Positions 1 through 9,696 of a stretch of DNA of 64,000 bases are shown piece by piece; positions within the stretch are counted from its first letter, which is position 1; each line of letters opens with the position of its first letter. The translations under genes were made by a program, and so were the position numbers. This DNA is from Lachnospiraceae bacterium. GTDB taxonomy: Bacteria; Bacillota; Clostridia; Lachnospirales; Lachnospiraceae. The notes below the pieces were generated by a model that did not search any database, had not been told where the DNA came from, and saw nothing but the letters and a program-made list of their open reading frames with translations. Where the stretch lies: NCBI GenBank assembly GCA_017938285.1, contig JAGBBW010000068.1, forward strand, positions 1 to 64,000. The letters run 5' to 3'.

Positions 1-307
1 AAGTGATTGCCACGCACCAGGAATTGTACGGCTATGTTCGCCAAAAACGTACAGTTGTGTCAGAGATGTCGGACATTTGGATATTTTTCTCTCCAAAAAC
101 TACTATCCACGATTGTGTAAAAGTCCCGTGTGAACAGTAACCGGGAGCGTGTTTGAAAATGAAAAAAAGCACGAAACATATGTTTTTATTTTTACATTTA
201 TGATACAATGAAAGAAAAGCAGGAAAGCTGGGGCGTCCATCAAAAGATAACCGTCTGATATTAAATGGCATCATCTGGATTGTCCGCAGCGGAAAGGAAC
301 GTATGGA
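1..307. other. Intergenic region with transposase relic
   Basis: No intact gene was found in the first 307 bases. Positions 1-200 show nothing I recognise. A TACAAT hexamer at 204-209 could be a -10 box for the following peptidase gene, but no good -35 lies at the right distance. The last ~90 bases carry a fragment of an IS5-type transposase (separate entry), which also supplies the ribosome site (AAAGGA, 293-298) for the peptidase. Confidence 0.5.
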
Positions 308-311
308 ATGA
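225..311 (+). pseudogene. IS5-family transposase N-terminal remnant
   Basis: In the frame starting at 225 the DNA reads KLGRPSKDNRLILNGIIWIV, then RSGKERME and a stop at 309-311. The pattern GRPxxDNRxxLNGIxWIxRSG is the N-terminal signature of IS5-family (DUF4096-type) transposases, which normally goes on to PWRDLP and several hundred further residues. Here the frame is open only from 204 and ends just after RSG, so at most about 30 codons survive. No inverted repeats or downstream transposase sequence are visible. This is a relic, not a working element. Confidence 0.7.
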
Positions 312-1252
312 TGTATGACCCTATTTTAACTCATTACGAAGTCAGAAAATCCAATAAGCAGAAGACTGCCTTCATTGATTATATGAAACAGCGTCTGACA
401 AAGGCCGGATACGACCCGGAACAGGATATAAAAATTGAAGAAAAAGGCAAGGGGCTGTTCCAAAGCCGCAATATTGTAGTAGGAAATCCGGCAGAAGCCA
501 AAGTGCTGTTTGGTGCCCATTACGATACCTGTGCCTGGATGCCGTTCCCAAACTTTATGGCACCGACCAATCCGGTACTGTTCTGGGGCTATCAGGTGGT
601 TCTGACCATCATGATTCTGGTGCTGGCAGGAGGGATTGGATTTGGCATTGGTTTGTTGTGTAATAATGCCATAACTGCTTATTTTGCGTTCTTGATTTCC
701 CTGATTCTGATTATGGTTCAGATGATGGTTGGTTTTCGGAATAAGCATACCGCCAACGATAATACGTCCGGCATTATTACCCTGACACATATTCTGGAAA
801 CATTGCCGGAGGACCAGCGAAAGAAGGTCTGCGTGATTTATTTTGATAATGAGGAAAAAGGACTGCTGGGTTCTGCGTTTTTTTACAAGAAGCATAAAAA
901 ACAGGTAAAGGATAAAATGCTGATTAACATAGACTGTGTGGGAGACGGAGAGCATATTGTTACCATGGCAGACCATCGTTCCAGGAAAGACGAGAATTAT
1001 CCTTTGTTTGTAGAAGTATTAAAACAGGAAGAAGAAAAAAATGATGTGCAGTATCTCTGCCGTAAAATGAAATTTATGATGTTCCCATCGGATCAGATGA
1101 ATTTTAGAAAAGGAATCGGTGTTTGTTCCCTGAAAAAATCACCGGTTGGCATGTATGTGGCGAGAATACATACTTATCTGGATACGAAATGCCGGAAGGA
1201 GAATATTGAGTATCTGACAAAGGCAATGGCGGCATTTGTGGGCAGATTGTAA
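308..1252 (+). CDS. M28-family-like membrane metallopeptidase
   Basis: A 314-residue protein resembling zinc aminopeptidases of family M28. Metal-binding and catalytic positions can be seen in order: HYD at 71-73, ND at 150-151, NEE at 181-183 (the usual general base/metal pair), NIDCVGD in the middle third, and a C-terminal IH near 289. Unusually, two hydrophobic segments (about 91-117 and 121-142) sit between the first and second metal ligands, so the catalytic domain would be split by a membrane hairpin. There is no signal peptide. Two adjacent ATGs occur; the first has AAAGGA 9 nt upstream. It is followed by a strong terminator and appears monocistronic. The substrate is unknown; family assignment rests on the motif order. 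Confidence 0.75.
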   Translation: MMYDPILTHYEVRKSNKQKTAFIDYMKQRLTKAGYDPEQDIKIEEKGKGLFQSRNIVVGNPAEAKVLFGAHYDTCAWMPFPNFMAPTNPVLFWGYQVVLTIMILVLAGGIGFGIGLLCNNAITAYFAFLISLILIMVQMMVGFRNKHTANDNTSGIITLTHILETLPEDQRKKVCVIYFDNEEKGLLGSAFFYKKHKKQVKDKMLINIDCVGDGEHIVTMADHRSRKDENYPLFVEVLKQEEEKNDVQYLCRKMKFMMFPSDQMNFRKGIGVCSLKKSPVGMYVARIHTYLDTKCRKENIEYLTKAMAAFVGRL

Positions 1253-1277
1253 TGTTACGGGAGAAGCTTGCATAATG

Positions 1278-1318
1278 AAAACGGGCTGTAAAAAAATTAT
1301 TTTTTACAGCCCGTTTTT
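1278..1318. terminator. Bidirectional intrinsic terminator
   Basis: AAACGGGCTGT and its complement ACAGCCCGTTT form a stem, extended by A6/T6 pairing around a short loop and ending in a T run. A-rich and T-rich flanks on both sides let it serve the converging peptidase gene (+) and the gene at 1327 (-). Confidence 0.9.
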
Positions 1319-1326
1319 CGGATAGT

Positions 1327-1725
1327 TTAAATATGTACCTCTGCTTTTAACCAGTCAAGTGCTTCTTCTACAGTAGCGAAGTGCCCTTCGGTAACACCGG
1401 TCTGGGAACGCTCTGTGTTTTTCTGTGCCTGAACCTTTAACATAATGGAACGGCCTTCTGCAAAGGCGAATGCTTTACAGCCAGCGTCCACAAATGCTTT
1501 TGTCATGGCAACCAGTTCGGTTCCCTCTGCCGGAGATACCGGACTCATCTGGGAGCAGTCTGCAATATAAGCCCAGCCGGTGGACTTCCACGCTTTTGCA
1601 TAATCTAATACGGTGGTGGTGAGCCATTTCAGTTCATCCACGTTTGTCTTACCAACCCCTGCGGAAAGAACAACTTTTCTTCCTGCAACTACATCAACTG
1701 TCTGTGCACCATTCTTTTTTGCCAT
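1327..1725 (-). CDS. Small STAS/SpoIIAA-like protein
   Basis: A 132-residue soluble protein with no membrane segment or signal peptide. I do not recognise a named family with certainty. The C-terminal two thirds (a GWAYIADCS strand, a long helix, an AFAFAEG strand, a gap, then EEALDWL at the end) match the layout of STAS or SpoIIAA-like single domains, where a helix and strand alternate and the last helix starts with an EEAxxWL motif. This is a fold-level inference. The start is well supported: AAAGGAGA lies 7 nt before the ATG, and a promoter (TTGCAC, 17-bp spacer, TATAAT) is found upstream. It is probably transcribed alone. Confidence 0.7.
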   Translation of the reverse strand: MAKKNGAQTVDVVAGRKVVLSAGVGKTNVDELKWLTTTVLDYAKAWKSTGWAYIADCSQMSPVSPAEGTELVAMTKAFVDAGCKAFAFAEGRSIMLKVQAQKNTERSQTGVTEGHFATVEEALDWLKAEVHI

Positions 1726-1775
1726 AAGTATTCTCCTTTTGCGTATGTTTTATATAACAGCTATAATGTGGTATT

Positions 1776-1804
1776 ATTATAACATATGAAGGGAAATTGT
1801 GCAA
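1776..1804 (-). promoter_or_regulatory. Promoter for the STAS-like gene
   Basis: On the minus strand, TTGCAC (1799-1804) and a perfect TATAAT (1776-1781) are separated by 17 bp, a standard vegetative promoter about 50 bp before the ATG at 1725. Confidence 0.7.
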
Positions 1805-1838
1805 TAATTGATATGAAAAAACAGCGTTTTTTCATAAT

Positions 1839-2765
1839 TTAAAATAATTCGGTGGAAAGGTAGCGGTCTCCGGAATCCGGTAAAATAACGACAATGGTTT
1901 TACCTTTGTTTTCTTCCCGTTTTGCAACTTCGATTGCTGCATATAAAGCAGCTCCGGAAGAAATTCCGACCAGAACGCCTTCCTTTTTTCCAATCCATCT
2001 GCCACCCTCAAAAGCATCTTCATTTTCTACCTGTATGATTTCATCGTATACATCGGTATTCAGAATTTCCGGGATAAATCCGGCACCAATTCCCTGAATT
2101 TTGTGTGCTCCGGCAGTTCCGCCGGAAAGTACAGGAGAGGAAGCCGGTTCTACGGCGATTACCTTAACGGCAGGATTTTTTGATTTCAAATATTCACCGG
2201 TACCGGTAATCGTACCGCCGGTACCAACCGTTGCAACCAGAATGTCTACGGTTCCGTCGGTGTCTTCATAAATTTCAGGTCCGGTGGATTCAAAGTGGGC
2301 CTTAGGGTTGACCGGATTGACGAATTGTCCCGCAACAAAACCGCCAGGCAGTTCCTTTGCCAGTTCTTCTGCTTTTTCAATGGCTCCTGCCATTCCCTTG
2401 CTTCCATCGGATAATACAAGTTCTGCACCATAGGCAGCAATCAGTTTCCGGCGTTCCACCGACATGGTTTCCGGCATAACAATAATAGTGCGGTAGCCCT
2501 TTGCAGTGGCAACGGCAGCCAGACCGATACCGGTGTTGCCGGAGGTCGGTTCAATAATAACGGCGTCTTTTGTGAGTCTGCCGCTTGTTTCAGCATCTTC
2601 AATCATTGCTTTTGCCACACGGTCCTTAATGGAGCCGGCAGGGTTCAGATATTCCAGTTTAGCCAGAAGTTTTGCCTGTAATCCAAATTCTTTTTCCAGA
2701 TGGGTGAGCTCCAGAAGTGGTGTTTTTCCAATCAGCTGGTCAGCTGAGGTGTATATTTTTGCCAT
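1839..2765 (-). CDS. cysK: Cysteine synthase A (O-acetylserine sulfhydrylase)
   Basis: A 308-residue cytosolic PLP enzyme that makes L-cysteine from O-acetylserine and sulfide, the last step of sulfur assimilation. The PLP lysine is in NPAGSIKDR (K47), the substrate loop is TSGNTG (74-79), the phosphate-binding loop is GTGGTITGTG (181-190), and the pyridine-nitrogen serine lies in ISSGAA (near 270). Length matches the family. GGAGG stands 6 nt before the ATG. The gene stands alone, divergent from eno; no serine acetyltransferase is next to it. The leader contains an 11-bp palindrome, GCAGTTACTGC (2823-2833), and a small GCAGC/GCTGC hairpin (2781-2795), both possible control sites, but no T-box or S-box was recognised. 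Confidence 0.95.
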   Translation of the reverse strand: MAKIYTSADQLIGKTPLLELTHLEKEFGLQAKLLAKLEYLNPAGSIKDRVAKAMIEDAETSGRLTKDAVIIEPTSGNTGIGLAAVATAKGYRTIIVMPETMSVERRKLIAAYGAELVLSDGSKGMAGAIEKAEELAKELPGGFVAGQFVNPVNPKAHFESTGPEIYEDTDGTVDILVATVGTGGTITGTGEYLKSKNPAVKVIAVEPASSPVLSGGTAGAHKIQGIGAGFIPEILNTDVYDEIIQVENEDAFEGGRWIGKKEGVLVGISSGAALYAAIEVAKREENKGKTIVVILPDSGDRYLSTELF

Positions 2766-2930
2766 AAAATCCTCCGTTCTGCAGCATTGCGCTGCGTTAA
2801 TTCTGGTTATATTATATAATAAGCAGTTACTGCCAGAAATTATATGCTTATTTTACCGCAGAAAATTCTTGTTGTGAAGCAGGAATTATGCTCCAAAGAT
2901 TATTTTTTTCTTTCCGGGGCATACTCTTAA

Positions 2931-4307
<1,377 letters not shown>

Positions 4308-4327
4308 ACCGGAAAAATATGTATAAT

Positions 4328-4366
4328 AAAAAGTTGCGGTACAGAAAGGCGGTATCGCAACTTTTT
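4328..4366 (+). terminator. Intrinsic terminator of eno
   Basis: AAAAAGTTGCG pairs with CGCAACTTTTT, with four further inner pairs (one G-U) around a 9-nt loop, and ends in a T run. Confidence 0.92.
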
Positions 4367-4368
4367 AC

Positions 4369-4397
4369 TTGACAAGAAAGAAAAAAAGGAGTAAAAC
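4369..4397 (+). promoter_or_regulatory. Promoter of the ABC exporter operon
   Basis: A perfect TTGACA (4369-4374), a 17-bp spacer and TAAAAC (4392-4397). The -10 is weak. It runs straight into the palindromes at 4397-4436, which suits repression. Confidence 0.65.
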
Positions 4398-4436
4398 TAA
4401 CTTAAAAAAGTTAGATACGACTAACTAAAATTAGTC
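4397..4436. promoter_or_regulatory. Stacked palindromic operators
   Basis: Three overlapping inverted repeats: CTAACTT-N4-AAGTTAG (4397-4414), GTTAG-N6-CTAAC (4410-4425) and GACTAA-N6-TTAGTC (4419-4436). Half-site CTAAC/GTTAG recurs. This layout is usual for TetR- or MarR-type repressor sites placed just downstream of a promoter. No such regulator gene is in the window. Confidence 0.7.
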
Positions 4437-4456
4437 AATAAAAATGGAGGAGTATC

Positions 4457-5158
4457 ATGTCAATCGTAGAATTTCAGAATGTCACCCGTATTTACAAAAG
4501 CGGTGACCATGAACAAAAAGCATTGGACAACGTAAATTTAACACTGGAGGAAGGTAAATTTATTGTTATTTTAGGCCCTAGTGGTGCCGGAAAGAGTACC
4601 CTGCTCAATATGCTGGGCGGTCTGGACAGTCCCACCAGCGGCACGATAACGGTAAACGGAAAAGATATTTCCACGCTGAACCAGAATGAGCTGGCAGATT
4701 ACCGCGCATCTACCGTAGGCTTTGTGTTCCAGTTTTATAATCTGATTCCGACACTGACCGTTCTGGAAAATGTTGCGCTGGTAAAGGAAATTTCCAAAGA
4801 CCCTCTGGATGCAAAGAAAATGCTTTCTGAGGTTGGTCTGGCGGATCATGCCCAGAACTTCCCGGCGGAGCTTTCCGGCGGCGAACAGCAGAGAGTGTCC
4901 ATTGCGAGGGCATTGGCGAAAAATCCAAAGATTCTTCTTTGTGATGAGCCAACCGGAGCCCTGGATTCTGAGACGGGTGTGCTCGTATTAAAGCTCCTTC
5001 TTTCCATGGCGAGAAACTATGGCAAGACCATTGTGGCAGTAACCCACAATCAGAATATCGCGAAAATGGCAGATGTGGTTATCCGTGTGAAGAACGGTAA
5101 AATAAAGTCTTATGAAGAACAGGAACATCCGATGAGTGCAGAGGAAGTAGAATGGTAA
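4457..5158 (+). CDS. ABC transporter ATP-binding protein (MacB/LolD type)
   Basis: A 233-residue ATPase that powers the permease encoded next. Walker A GPSGAGKS (40-47), signature LSGGEQQR (139-146), Walker B ILLCDEP (159-165) and the switch histidine in VTHN are all present. The sequence is of the MacB/LolD/FtsE class, which pairs with FtsX-type permeases and drives mechanotransmission or export of peptides, antibiotics or lipoproteins rather than import. A good ribosome site (GGAGG) precedes the ATG. The following permease starts 34 nt downstream, so the two form one operon behind the operators at 4397-4436. The substrate cannot be told from sequence. Confidence 0.92.
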   Translation: MSIVEFQNVTRIYKSGDHEQKALDNVNLTLEEGKFIVILGPSGAGKSTLLNMLGGLDSPTSGTITVNGKDISTLNQNELADYRASTVGFVFQFYNLIPTLTVLENVALVKEISKDPLDAKKMLSEVGLADHAQNFPAELSGGEQQRVSIARALAKNPKILLCDEPTGALDSETGVLVLKLLLSMARNYGKTIVAVTHNQNIAKMADVVIRVKNGKIKSYEEQEHPMSAEEVEW

Positions 5159-5192
5159 TCAGTAAAATACCGTTTCAGAATGGAGAGAGATT

Positions 5193-7463
5193 ATGTTAAT
5201 AAGAAAATTATTTCGTACAGCGTGGAATTATAAATCACAGTTTATTTCCATGATTATTATGATTGCCATTGGTGTTGGTGTGTTCCTGGGCTTTAATATT
5301 GAGTGGAAGAGTCTGGAAGCAGACGGTTATTCATATCTGGAGGATACGAATTATGCGGACTTCCGTCTGTATGCCGAAACCGGATTTACGGAAGAGGATA
5401 TCAAAGCGGTGCAGGAGATAGCAGGCGTAGAGGCTGCCACCCGGTATCTGGCGGTGAATGTGGGCATAAAGGACACAAAAAAATCCCTGGCGTTAAATGT
5501 TTCGGAAAATTATACGGTTTCCACCATGCTGGTGATGGAGGGAGCAGAGTATGACGAAACTTCGGATGGCATCTGGCTGTCGGATAAGTTTGCAGCGGCA
5601 AATGGGATTGCTATTGGAGACACGCTGACTACCGTTTATACCGGTCTGGAAATCAGCGGAAAGGTAATCGGTCTGGTAAAAAGCGGGGAGCAGATGATTT
5701 GTGTTGCCGATGAAAACCAGCTCATGCCGGATTATGAGACCTTTGGATTTATGTACATATCTCCGGAGAAGCTGGAGGAAGCCCTTGGCTTTGCCTTTTA
5801 TCCGCAAATCAATGTGATTTCCGGGCTGTCCAAGGAGGAGCTGGAGGAGGCAGTAAAGGATGCTCTTGGAAAAACGGTGCAGGTACTTTCCAAGGATGTT
5901 CATGTAGCGTATGCCGGTATTAAGAGTGAGGCGGAGGAAGGAAAGACCATGGGCTCCATTCTGCCGGTACTGTTCCTTGCCATTGCCATTCTGACCATGA
6001 TTACAACCATGCACCGGATTGCGGCAAATGAGAAGGTGCAGATTGGTACGTTAAAGGCGCTTGGGTTCCGGGACAGCCGGATTCTGCGGCATTACACCTC
6101 CTACGGTTTTGTCATTGGTTTGTTTGGAACGTTGCTTGGTATTGCGCTTGGTTACGGCATTGCCGGGCTGATTGTCAGTCCGACGGGTATGATGAGTACT
6201 TATCTCGATATGCCGGACTGGTCATTAGTCATGCCGGGCTTCTGCTATCCAATTATTGTGTTTACTATAGTGATTCTGACCTTTATCAGTTTTCTTTCTG
6301 TTAAGAAAATGCTGAAAGGAACGGCAGCCGATGCCCTTCGTCCATATACTCCGAAGGCAATGAAAAAGAGTGTGTTTGAAAAGCTTCCGTTCTGGGAGAA
6401 GCTCCCTTTCGGGACAAAATGGAATGTCAGGGATATCGTGCGGCACAAGACACGTTCTGCCATGACCCTGGTTGGCGTGGTGGGCTGTATGCTTCTGCTG
6501 GTTGGCGGTCTGGGCATGAAGGATACCATGGCGGCATTTATGGATTTGCTGGATAATGGAATCAGTAATTATAAGACCCGGATTAATCTGGCGGATACAT
6601 CCGATAATGCGGCAGCAATGGAACTTGCCGGAAAGGTGGATGGTGACTGGCAGGCTTCTTTAGGTATCAGCTATGAGGGAAAGACGATTACCATGGAGGT
6701 TCATGATGAGGACCAGAATAAGCTGCGTTTCTTAAATGAGGACAATGAGCTTGTCCGTTTGTCGGATGACGGTGTGTATCTCTGCCTGCGTCTGAAGGAT
6801 ACGGCAGAGATTGGTGATATGATTGAATTTTCCCCATACGGAAGTGAAGAAACCTACCAGGTGAGGGTGGCAGGTTACCTTCGCTCCCTGATGTCCGAGG
6901 CAATTATTATGACCGATACCTATGCGGATCGTGTTGGAATCGAGTATCATATCGGGGCAATTTTCACAGACGTGGAGTCAGAGGAGATTGAAAGTTCGGC
7001 GATTATTTCCGGTAAGCAGGATAAGGATATGATTATGGATACCTATGACAGCTTTATGGAAATCATGAATCTGATGGTGTGGTTATTTGTGGTGGCAGCC
7101 ATTGTGCTTGGTATTGTTGTGCTTTACAATCTTGGCGTGATGAGTTATCTGGAACGTCATCGGGAACTGGCGACGCTGAAAGTGCTTGGATTCCGGGATA
7201 AGCATATTGGCAAGCTGTTAATCAGCCAGAATATCTGGCTGACGGTGCTGGGAGTACTGATTGGTCTGCCAGGCGGCGTAGCGGTGCTGTATGTGCTGAT
7301 TACTTCATTAGTCAGTGAGTATGAGCTTTGTCTGACGTTAGGTGTGCTGACTTATTCCGTGAGCATTTTAGTGACCTTTGGTGTGTCCTTGATGGTGGGA
7401 CTTATGGTTGCGAAGAAGAATAAGAAGATTGATATGGTAGAGGCGTTAAAGGGCGCAGAGTAA
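5193..7463 (+). CDS. FtsX-like ABC transporter permease (two FtsX domains)
   Basis: A 756-residue membrane protein, partner of the preceding ATPase. One N-terminal membrane helix (about 16-36) is followed by a large extracytoplasmic region, then three helices (about 258-375) forming the first FtsX domain. A further helix near 425-445 leads to a second extracytoplasmic region, and three C-terminal helices (about 637-745) form the second FtsX domain. The cytoplasmic coupling motif is duplicated: IGTLKALGFRD and LATLKVLGFRD. Such single-chain double-FtsX permeases act with MacB-like ATPases. GGAGAG precedes the ATG. No membrane-fusion protein is nearby, as expected for a Gram-positive cell. Confidence 0.88.
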   Translation: MLIRKLFRTAWNYKSQFISMIIMIAIGVGVFLGFNIEWKSLEADGYSYLEDTNYADFRLYAETGFTEEDIKAVQEIAGVEAATRYLAVNVGIKDTKKSLALNVSENYTVSTMLVMEGAEYDETSDGIWLSDKFAAANGIAIGDTLTTVYTGLEISGKVIGLVKSGEQMICVADENQLMPDYETFGFMYISPEKLEEALGFAFYPQINVISGLSKEELEEAVKDALGKTVQVLSKDVHVAYAGIKSEAEEGKTMGSILPVLFLAIAILTMITTMHRIAANEKVQIGTLKALGFRDSRILRHYTSYGFVIGLFGTLLGIALGYGIAGLIVSPTGMMSTYLDMPDWSLVMPGFCYPIIVFTIVILTFISFLSVKKMLKGTAADALRPYTPKAMKKSVFEKLPFWEKLPFGTKWNVRDIVRHKTRSAMTLVGVVGCMLLLVGGLGMKDTMAAFMDLLDNGISNYKTRINLADTSDNAAAMELAGKVDGDWQASLGISYEGKTITMEVHDEDQNKLRFLNEDNELVRLSDDGVYLCLRLKDTAEIGDMIEFSPYGSEETYQVRVAGYLRSLMSEAIIMTDTYADRVGIEYHIGAIFTDVESEEIESSAIISGKQDKDMIMDTYDSFMEIMNLMVWLFVVAAIVLGIVVLYNLGVMSYLERHRELATLKVLGFRDKHIGKLLISQNIWLTVLGVLIGLPGGVAVLYVLITSLVSEYELCLTLGVLTYSVSILVTFGVSLMVGLMVAKKNKKIDMVEALKGAE

Positions 7464-7490
7464 AAGAATACAACGGAAACATATCCTAAA

Positions 7491-7538
7491 TGGGCTGCAG
7501 TGAATCAGAAAAGATTTGCTGCAGCTCAATCTTTTTAT
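7491..7538 (+). terminator. Terminator of the ABC exporter operon
   Basis: GGGCTGCAG (7492-7500) can pair with CTGCAGCTC (7519-7527). Alternatively AAAAGATT (7509-7516) pairs with AATCTTTT (7528-7535) just before the T run. Either fold ends the transcript. Confidence 0.75.
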
Positions 7539-7637
7539 TAATTTCTAAAAAAAGATTTATAAAGAAAACAGGATGTGATATACTGGATGCATCACATTAG
7601 CAGAGTAGAGACATAAAGGGAACGGTAAGGCTTTTTT

Positions 7638-7667
7638 AGGGAAACGCTGATTAAAGCGTTTTCCCCG
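7638..7667. repeat. GGGAAACGCT hairpin, copy 1
   Basis: GGGAAACGCT and AGCGTTTTCCC form a stem with one bulged T around a short loop. It is the first of three related hairpins in the window (others at 9644 and 34021). A second hairpin, GCAGC-GAA-GCTGC with TT/AA ends, follows at about 7675-7693, so the leader of the HD-GYP gene is strongly structured. It does not match a cyclic di-GMP riboswitch that I know. Confidence 0.7.
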
Positions 7668-7733
7668 CTGAATTTGCGCAGCGAAGCTGCAATTTCTACT
7701 GCAAATTAACTATAGAAGAAAAGGTGAGTTCAA

Positions 7734-9644
7734 GTGAAAAAGTGGAATGAAAAAATGCATATGCTTACAATCCTTGGGACATTGGCGGCGCTGATTATTA
7801 TGGTGGTATATAATTATTCAGCATTTTATTCCTATGCAGCAGCGAATATGGAAGATATCGGAGTCAGCAGTCTTTCCCAGGTGACAGAACAACTGGAAGG
7901 GTATCTTTCAACTGGAAAGAATGTTGTGCAGACAACGGCAGTAACTCTGGAATATATGATGGAGCGTGGAGTTTCCACAGAGGAGATTAATGATTTTCTG
8001 GTACATAAGTCTGAAAAATACAAAGAGGAAATCGATCAGAACTTTACCGGTATTTATGGTGTATTTCGTGGAGAATACATAGACGGGGTAGGCTGGGTGC
8101 CGGAAGAAGGATATGTACCGCAGGAAAGGGACTGGTATGTGGCTGCAGAGAAAGCGCAGGGGGAAGTAGCACTGGTTTCTCCTTATCTGGATGCGCAGAC
8201 AGGTACGATTATGATGTCCATCAGTAAACAGTTTTCAGATATGGACAGTGTGATTTCACTGGATATTACACTGGATGAAATCCAGAATATTACAGAAAAA
8301 ATCTGTCTGAATGGCAGAGGGTATGGATTTGTTGTAGATAAGCAGGGGCTTGTAGTAGCTCACAATGACAGGGAAGAAAAAGGAAAAAATTATATTGCGG
8401 AAAATGCAGAGATGAACCGGCTGCTGGAACAGGTGTATTCCGGAGAAAACGACTGCTTTGAGATGGATATGCAGGGGGAAACCTACAGCGTGTTTTCAGA
8501 TTCTGTAATGGATGACTGGTATGTTGTCATGGTAGTCAGTAAAGCAAAACTGTTTTCAGAAGTGAATGTTGTCCTGTGGCGCAGTATTCTGATCTGTGGG
8601 ACAATTTCTGCCCTGATTATCTTTTTCTATGTATTTACTATCCGCAGAATTAAGCTGTCCATGCAGAGGGAAAGGGAAAGTAACCAGAAAGTTGAACAGA
8701 CAAACAAAAATATGATTCGTGCCCTGATACGTACCATTGATGCCAAGGACAGGTATACCAACGGTCATTCCCTGCGTGTGGCGGATTATGCGCTGGAAAT
8801 CGCAAAACGTATGAACAAGACACCGGAAGAACAGGAAAAGATTTATTATGCAGGACTGCTGCATGATGTGGGCAAAATCCGTATACCAGAGGGTGTGATT
8901 AACAAGGCAGGGAAGCTGACAGATGAAGAATTTGAGCAGATAAAAGTGCATCCGGTAACAGGTTATCATATTCTGAAGGATATTTATGAAGACCGGATAA
9001 TAGCAACAGGTGCAAAATTCCATCATGAACGCTATGATGGAAAGGGCTATCCAAACGGTCTGCAGGGGGAAAATATTCCGGAGGTTGCAAGAATTATCGG
9101 AGTGGCAGATACGTATGATGCCATGGCGAGCAACCGGAGCTACCGCCGGGCACTGCCGCAGCAGGCAGTCCGGGCTGAAATTGAAAAAGGAAAGGGAACC
9201 CAGTTTGACCCAGAAATTGCGGATATTATGTTACAGATGATGGAAGAAGATACGGAATACCGTATGAAAGAAAATGACCAGGTGCAGAAAACAATTCTTA
9301 TTGTTGATGATGCGGCAATGAATATCAGGCTGATTGAATTTATCATAAAGGATGAATCTGCATATAAAGTAATAGGGGCTTCCGGCGGCAGACAGGCGCT
9401 GGAACTGCTGGAGAAACAACCGGTTGATCTGATTCTGCTGGATATTCTGATGCCGGATATGGATGGTTTTGAAACACTGGAACTTATCCGGGAAAAATAT
9501 GATATTCCGATTGTATTTTTAACCGGGGATAAAAATCTGGAAACCATTCAGAAAGCAACGGAACTGGGTGTGGAGGATTATATCAGCAAGCCGTTTATGC
9601 CGCTTGCCATTAAGGAAATTCTGCACAGCATATTTAATAATTAG
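7734..9644 (+). CDS. Cache/HD-GYP/receiver cyclic di-GMP phosphodiesterase
   Basis: A 636-residue membrane protein. Helix 11-31, an extracytoplasmic double-Cache-like sensor (about 35-275) and helix 282-303 are followed by an HD-GYP domain (about 325-500) with LLHDVGK (HD at 377-378) and HHERYDGKGYP (430-440), then a C-terminal receiver with phospho-acceptor D570 and K619. HD-GYP domains hydrolyse cyclic di-GMP to pGpG/GMP. All canonical HD-GYP residues are present, so activity is likely. The receiver sits at the C-terminus instead of the usual N-terminus, fused to a membrane sensor, so it may take phosphate from the hybrid kinase encoded directly downstream. The start codon follows AAGGTGAG. 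Confidence 0.88.
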   Translation: MKKWNEKMHMLTILGTLAALIIMVVYNYSAFYSYAAANMEDIGVSSLSQVTEQLEGYLSTGKNVVQTTAVTLEYMMERGVSTEEINDFLVHKSEKYKEEIDQNFTGIYGVFRGEYIDGVGWVPEEGYVPQERDWYVAAEKAQGEVALVSPYLDAQTGTIMMSISKQFSDMDSVISLDITLDEIQNITEKICLNGRGYGFVVDKQGLVVAHNDREEKGKNYIAENAEMNRLLEQVYSGENDCFEMDMQGETYSVFSDSVMDDWYVVMVVSKAKLFSEVNVVLWRSILICGTISALIIFFYVFTIRRIKLSMQRERESNQKVEQTNKNMIRALIRTIDAKDRYTNGHSLRVADYALEIAKRMNKTPEEQEKIYYAGLLHDVGKIRIPEGVINKAGKLTDEEFEQIKVHPVTGYHILKDIYEDRIIATGAKFHHERYDGKGYPNGLQGENIPEVARIIGVADTYDAMASNRSYRRALPQQAVRAEIEKGKGTQFDPEIADIMLQMMEEDTEYRMKENDQVQKTILIVDDAAMNIRLIEFIIKDESAYKVIGASGGRQALELLEKQPVDLILLDILMPDMDGFETLELIREKYDIPIVFLTGDKNLETIQKATELGVEDYISKPFMPLAIKEILHSIFNN

Positions 9645-9667
9645 GGAAACGCTGGTGAAAGCGTTTC
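9644..9667. repeat. GGGAAACGCT hairpin, copy 2
   Basis: GAAACGCT (9646-9653) and AGCGTTTC (9660-9667) form an 8-bp stem right after the HD-GYP stop codon; TATTTTT follows 8 nt later. It may partly terminate transcription before the kinase gene. Confidence 0.7.
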
Positions 9668-9696
9668 ATACTGTATTTTTGAAATGAGAGGTTGGA

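Noticed and set aside
32..274. Minus-strand frame of 80 residues
   Set aside because: It is antisense to the transposase relic, has no ribosome site, and shows no family resemblance.
7574..7596. CRP-like site TGTGAT...ATCACA
   Set aside because: The half-sites are 13 bp apart, not 6, so it does not fit CRP; it may be an incidental inverted repeat.
7600..7733. Cyclic di-GMP riboswitch before the HD-GYP gene
   Set aside because: The region is structured, but the GEMM-I/II conserved blocks are absent.
9655..9668. Catabolite-control (cre) site TGAAAGCGTTTCA
   Set aside because: One base short of the consensus and explained by the hairpin repeat.
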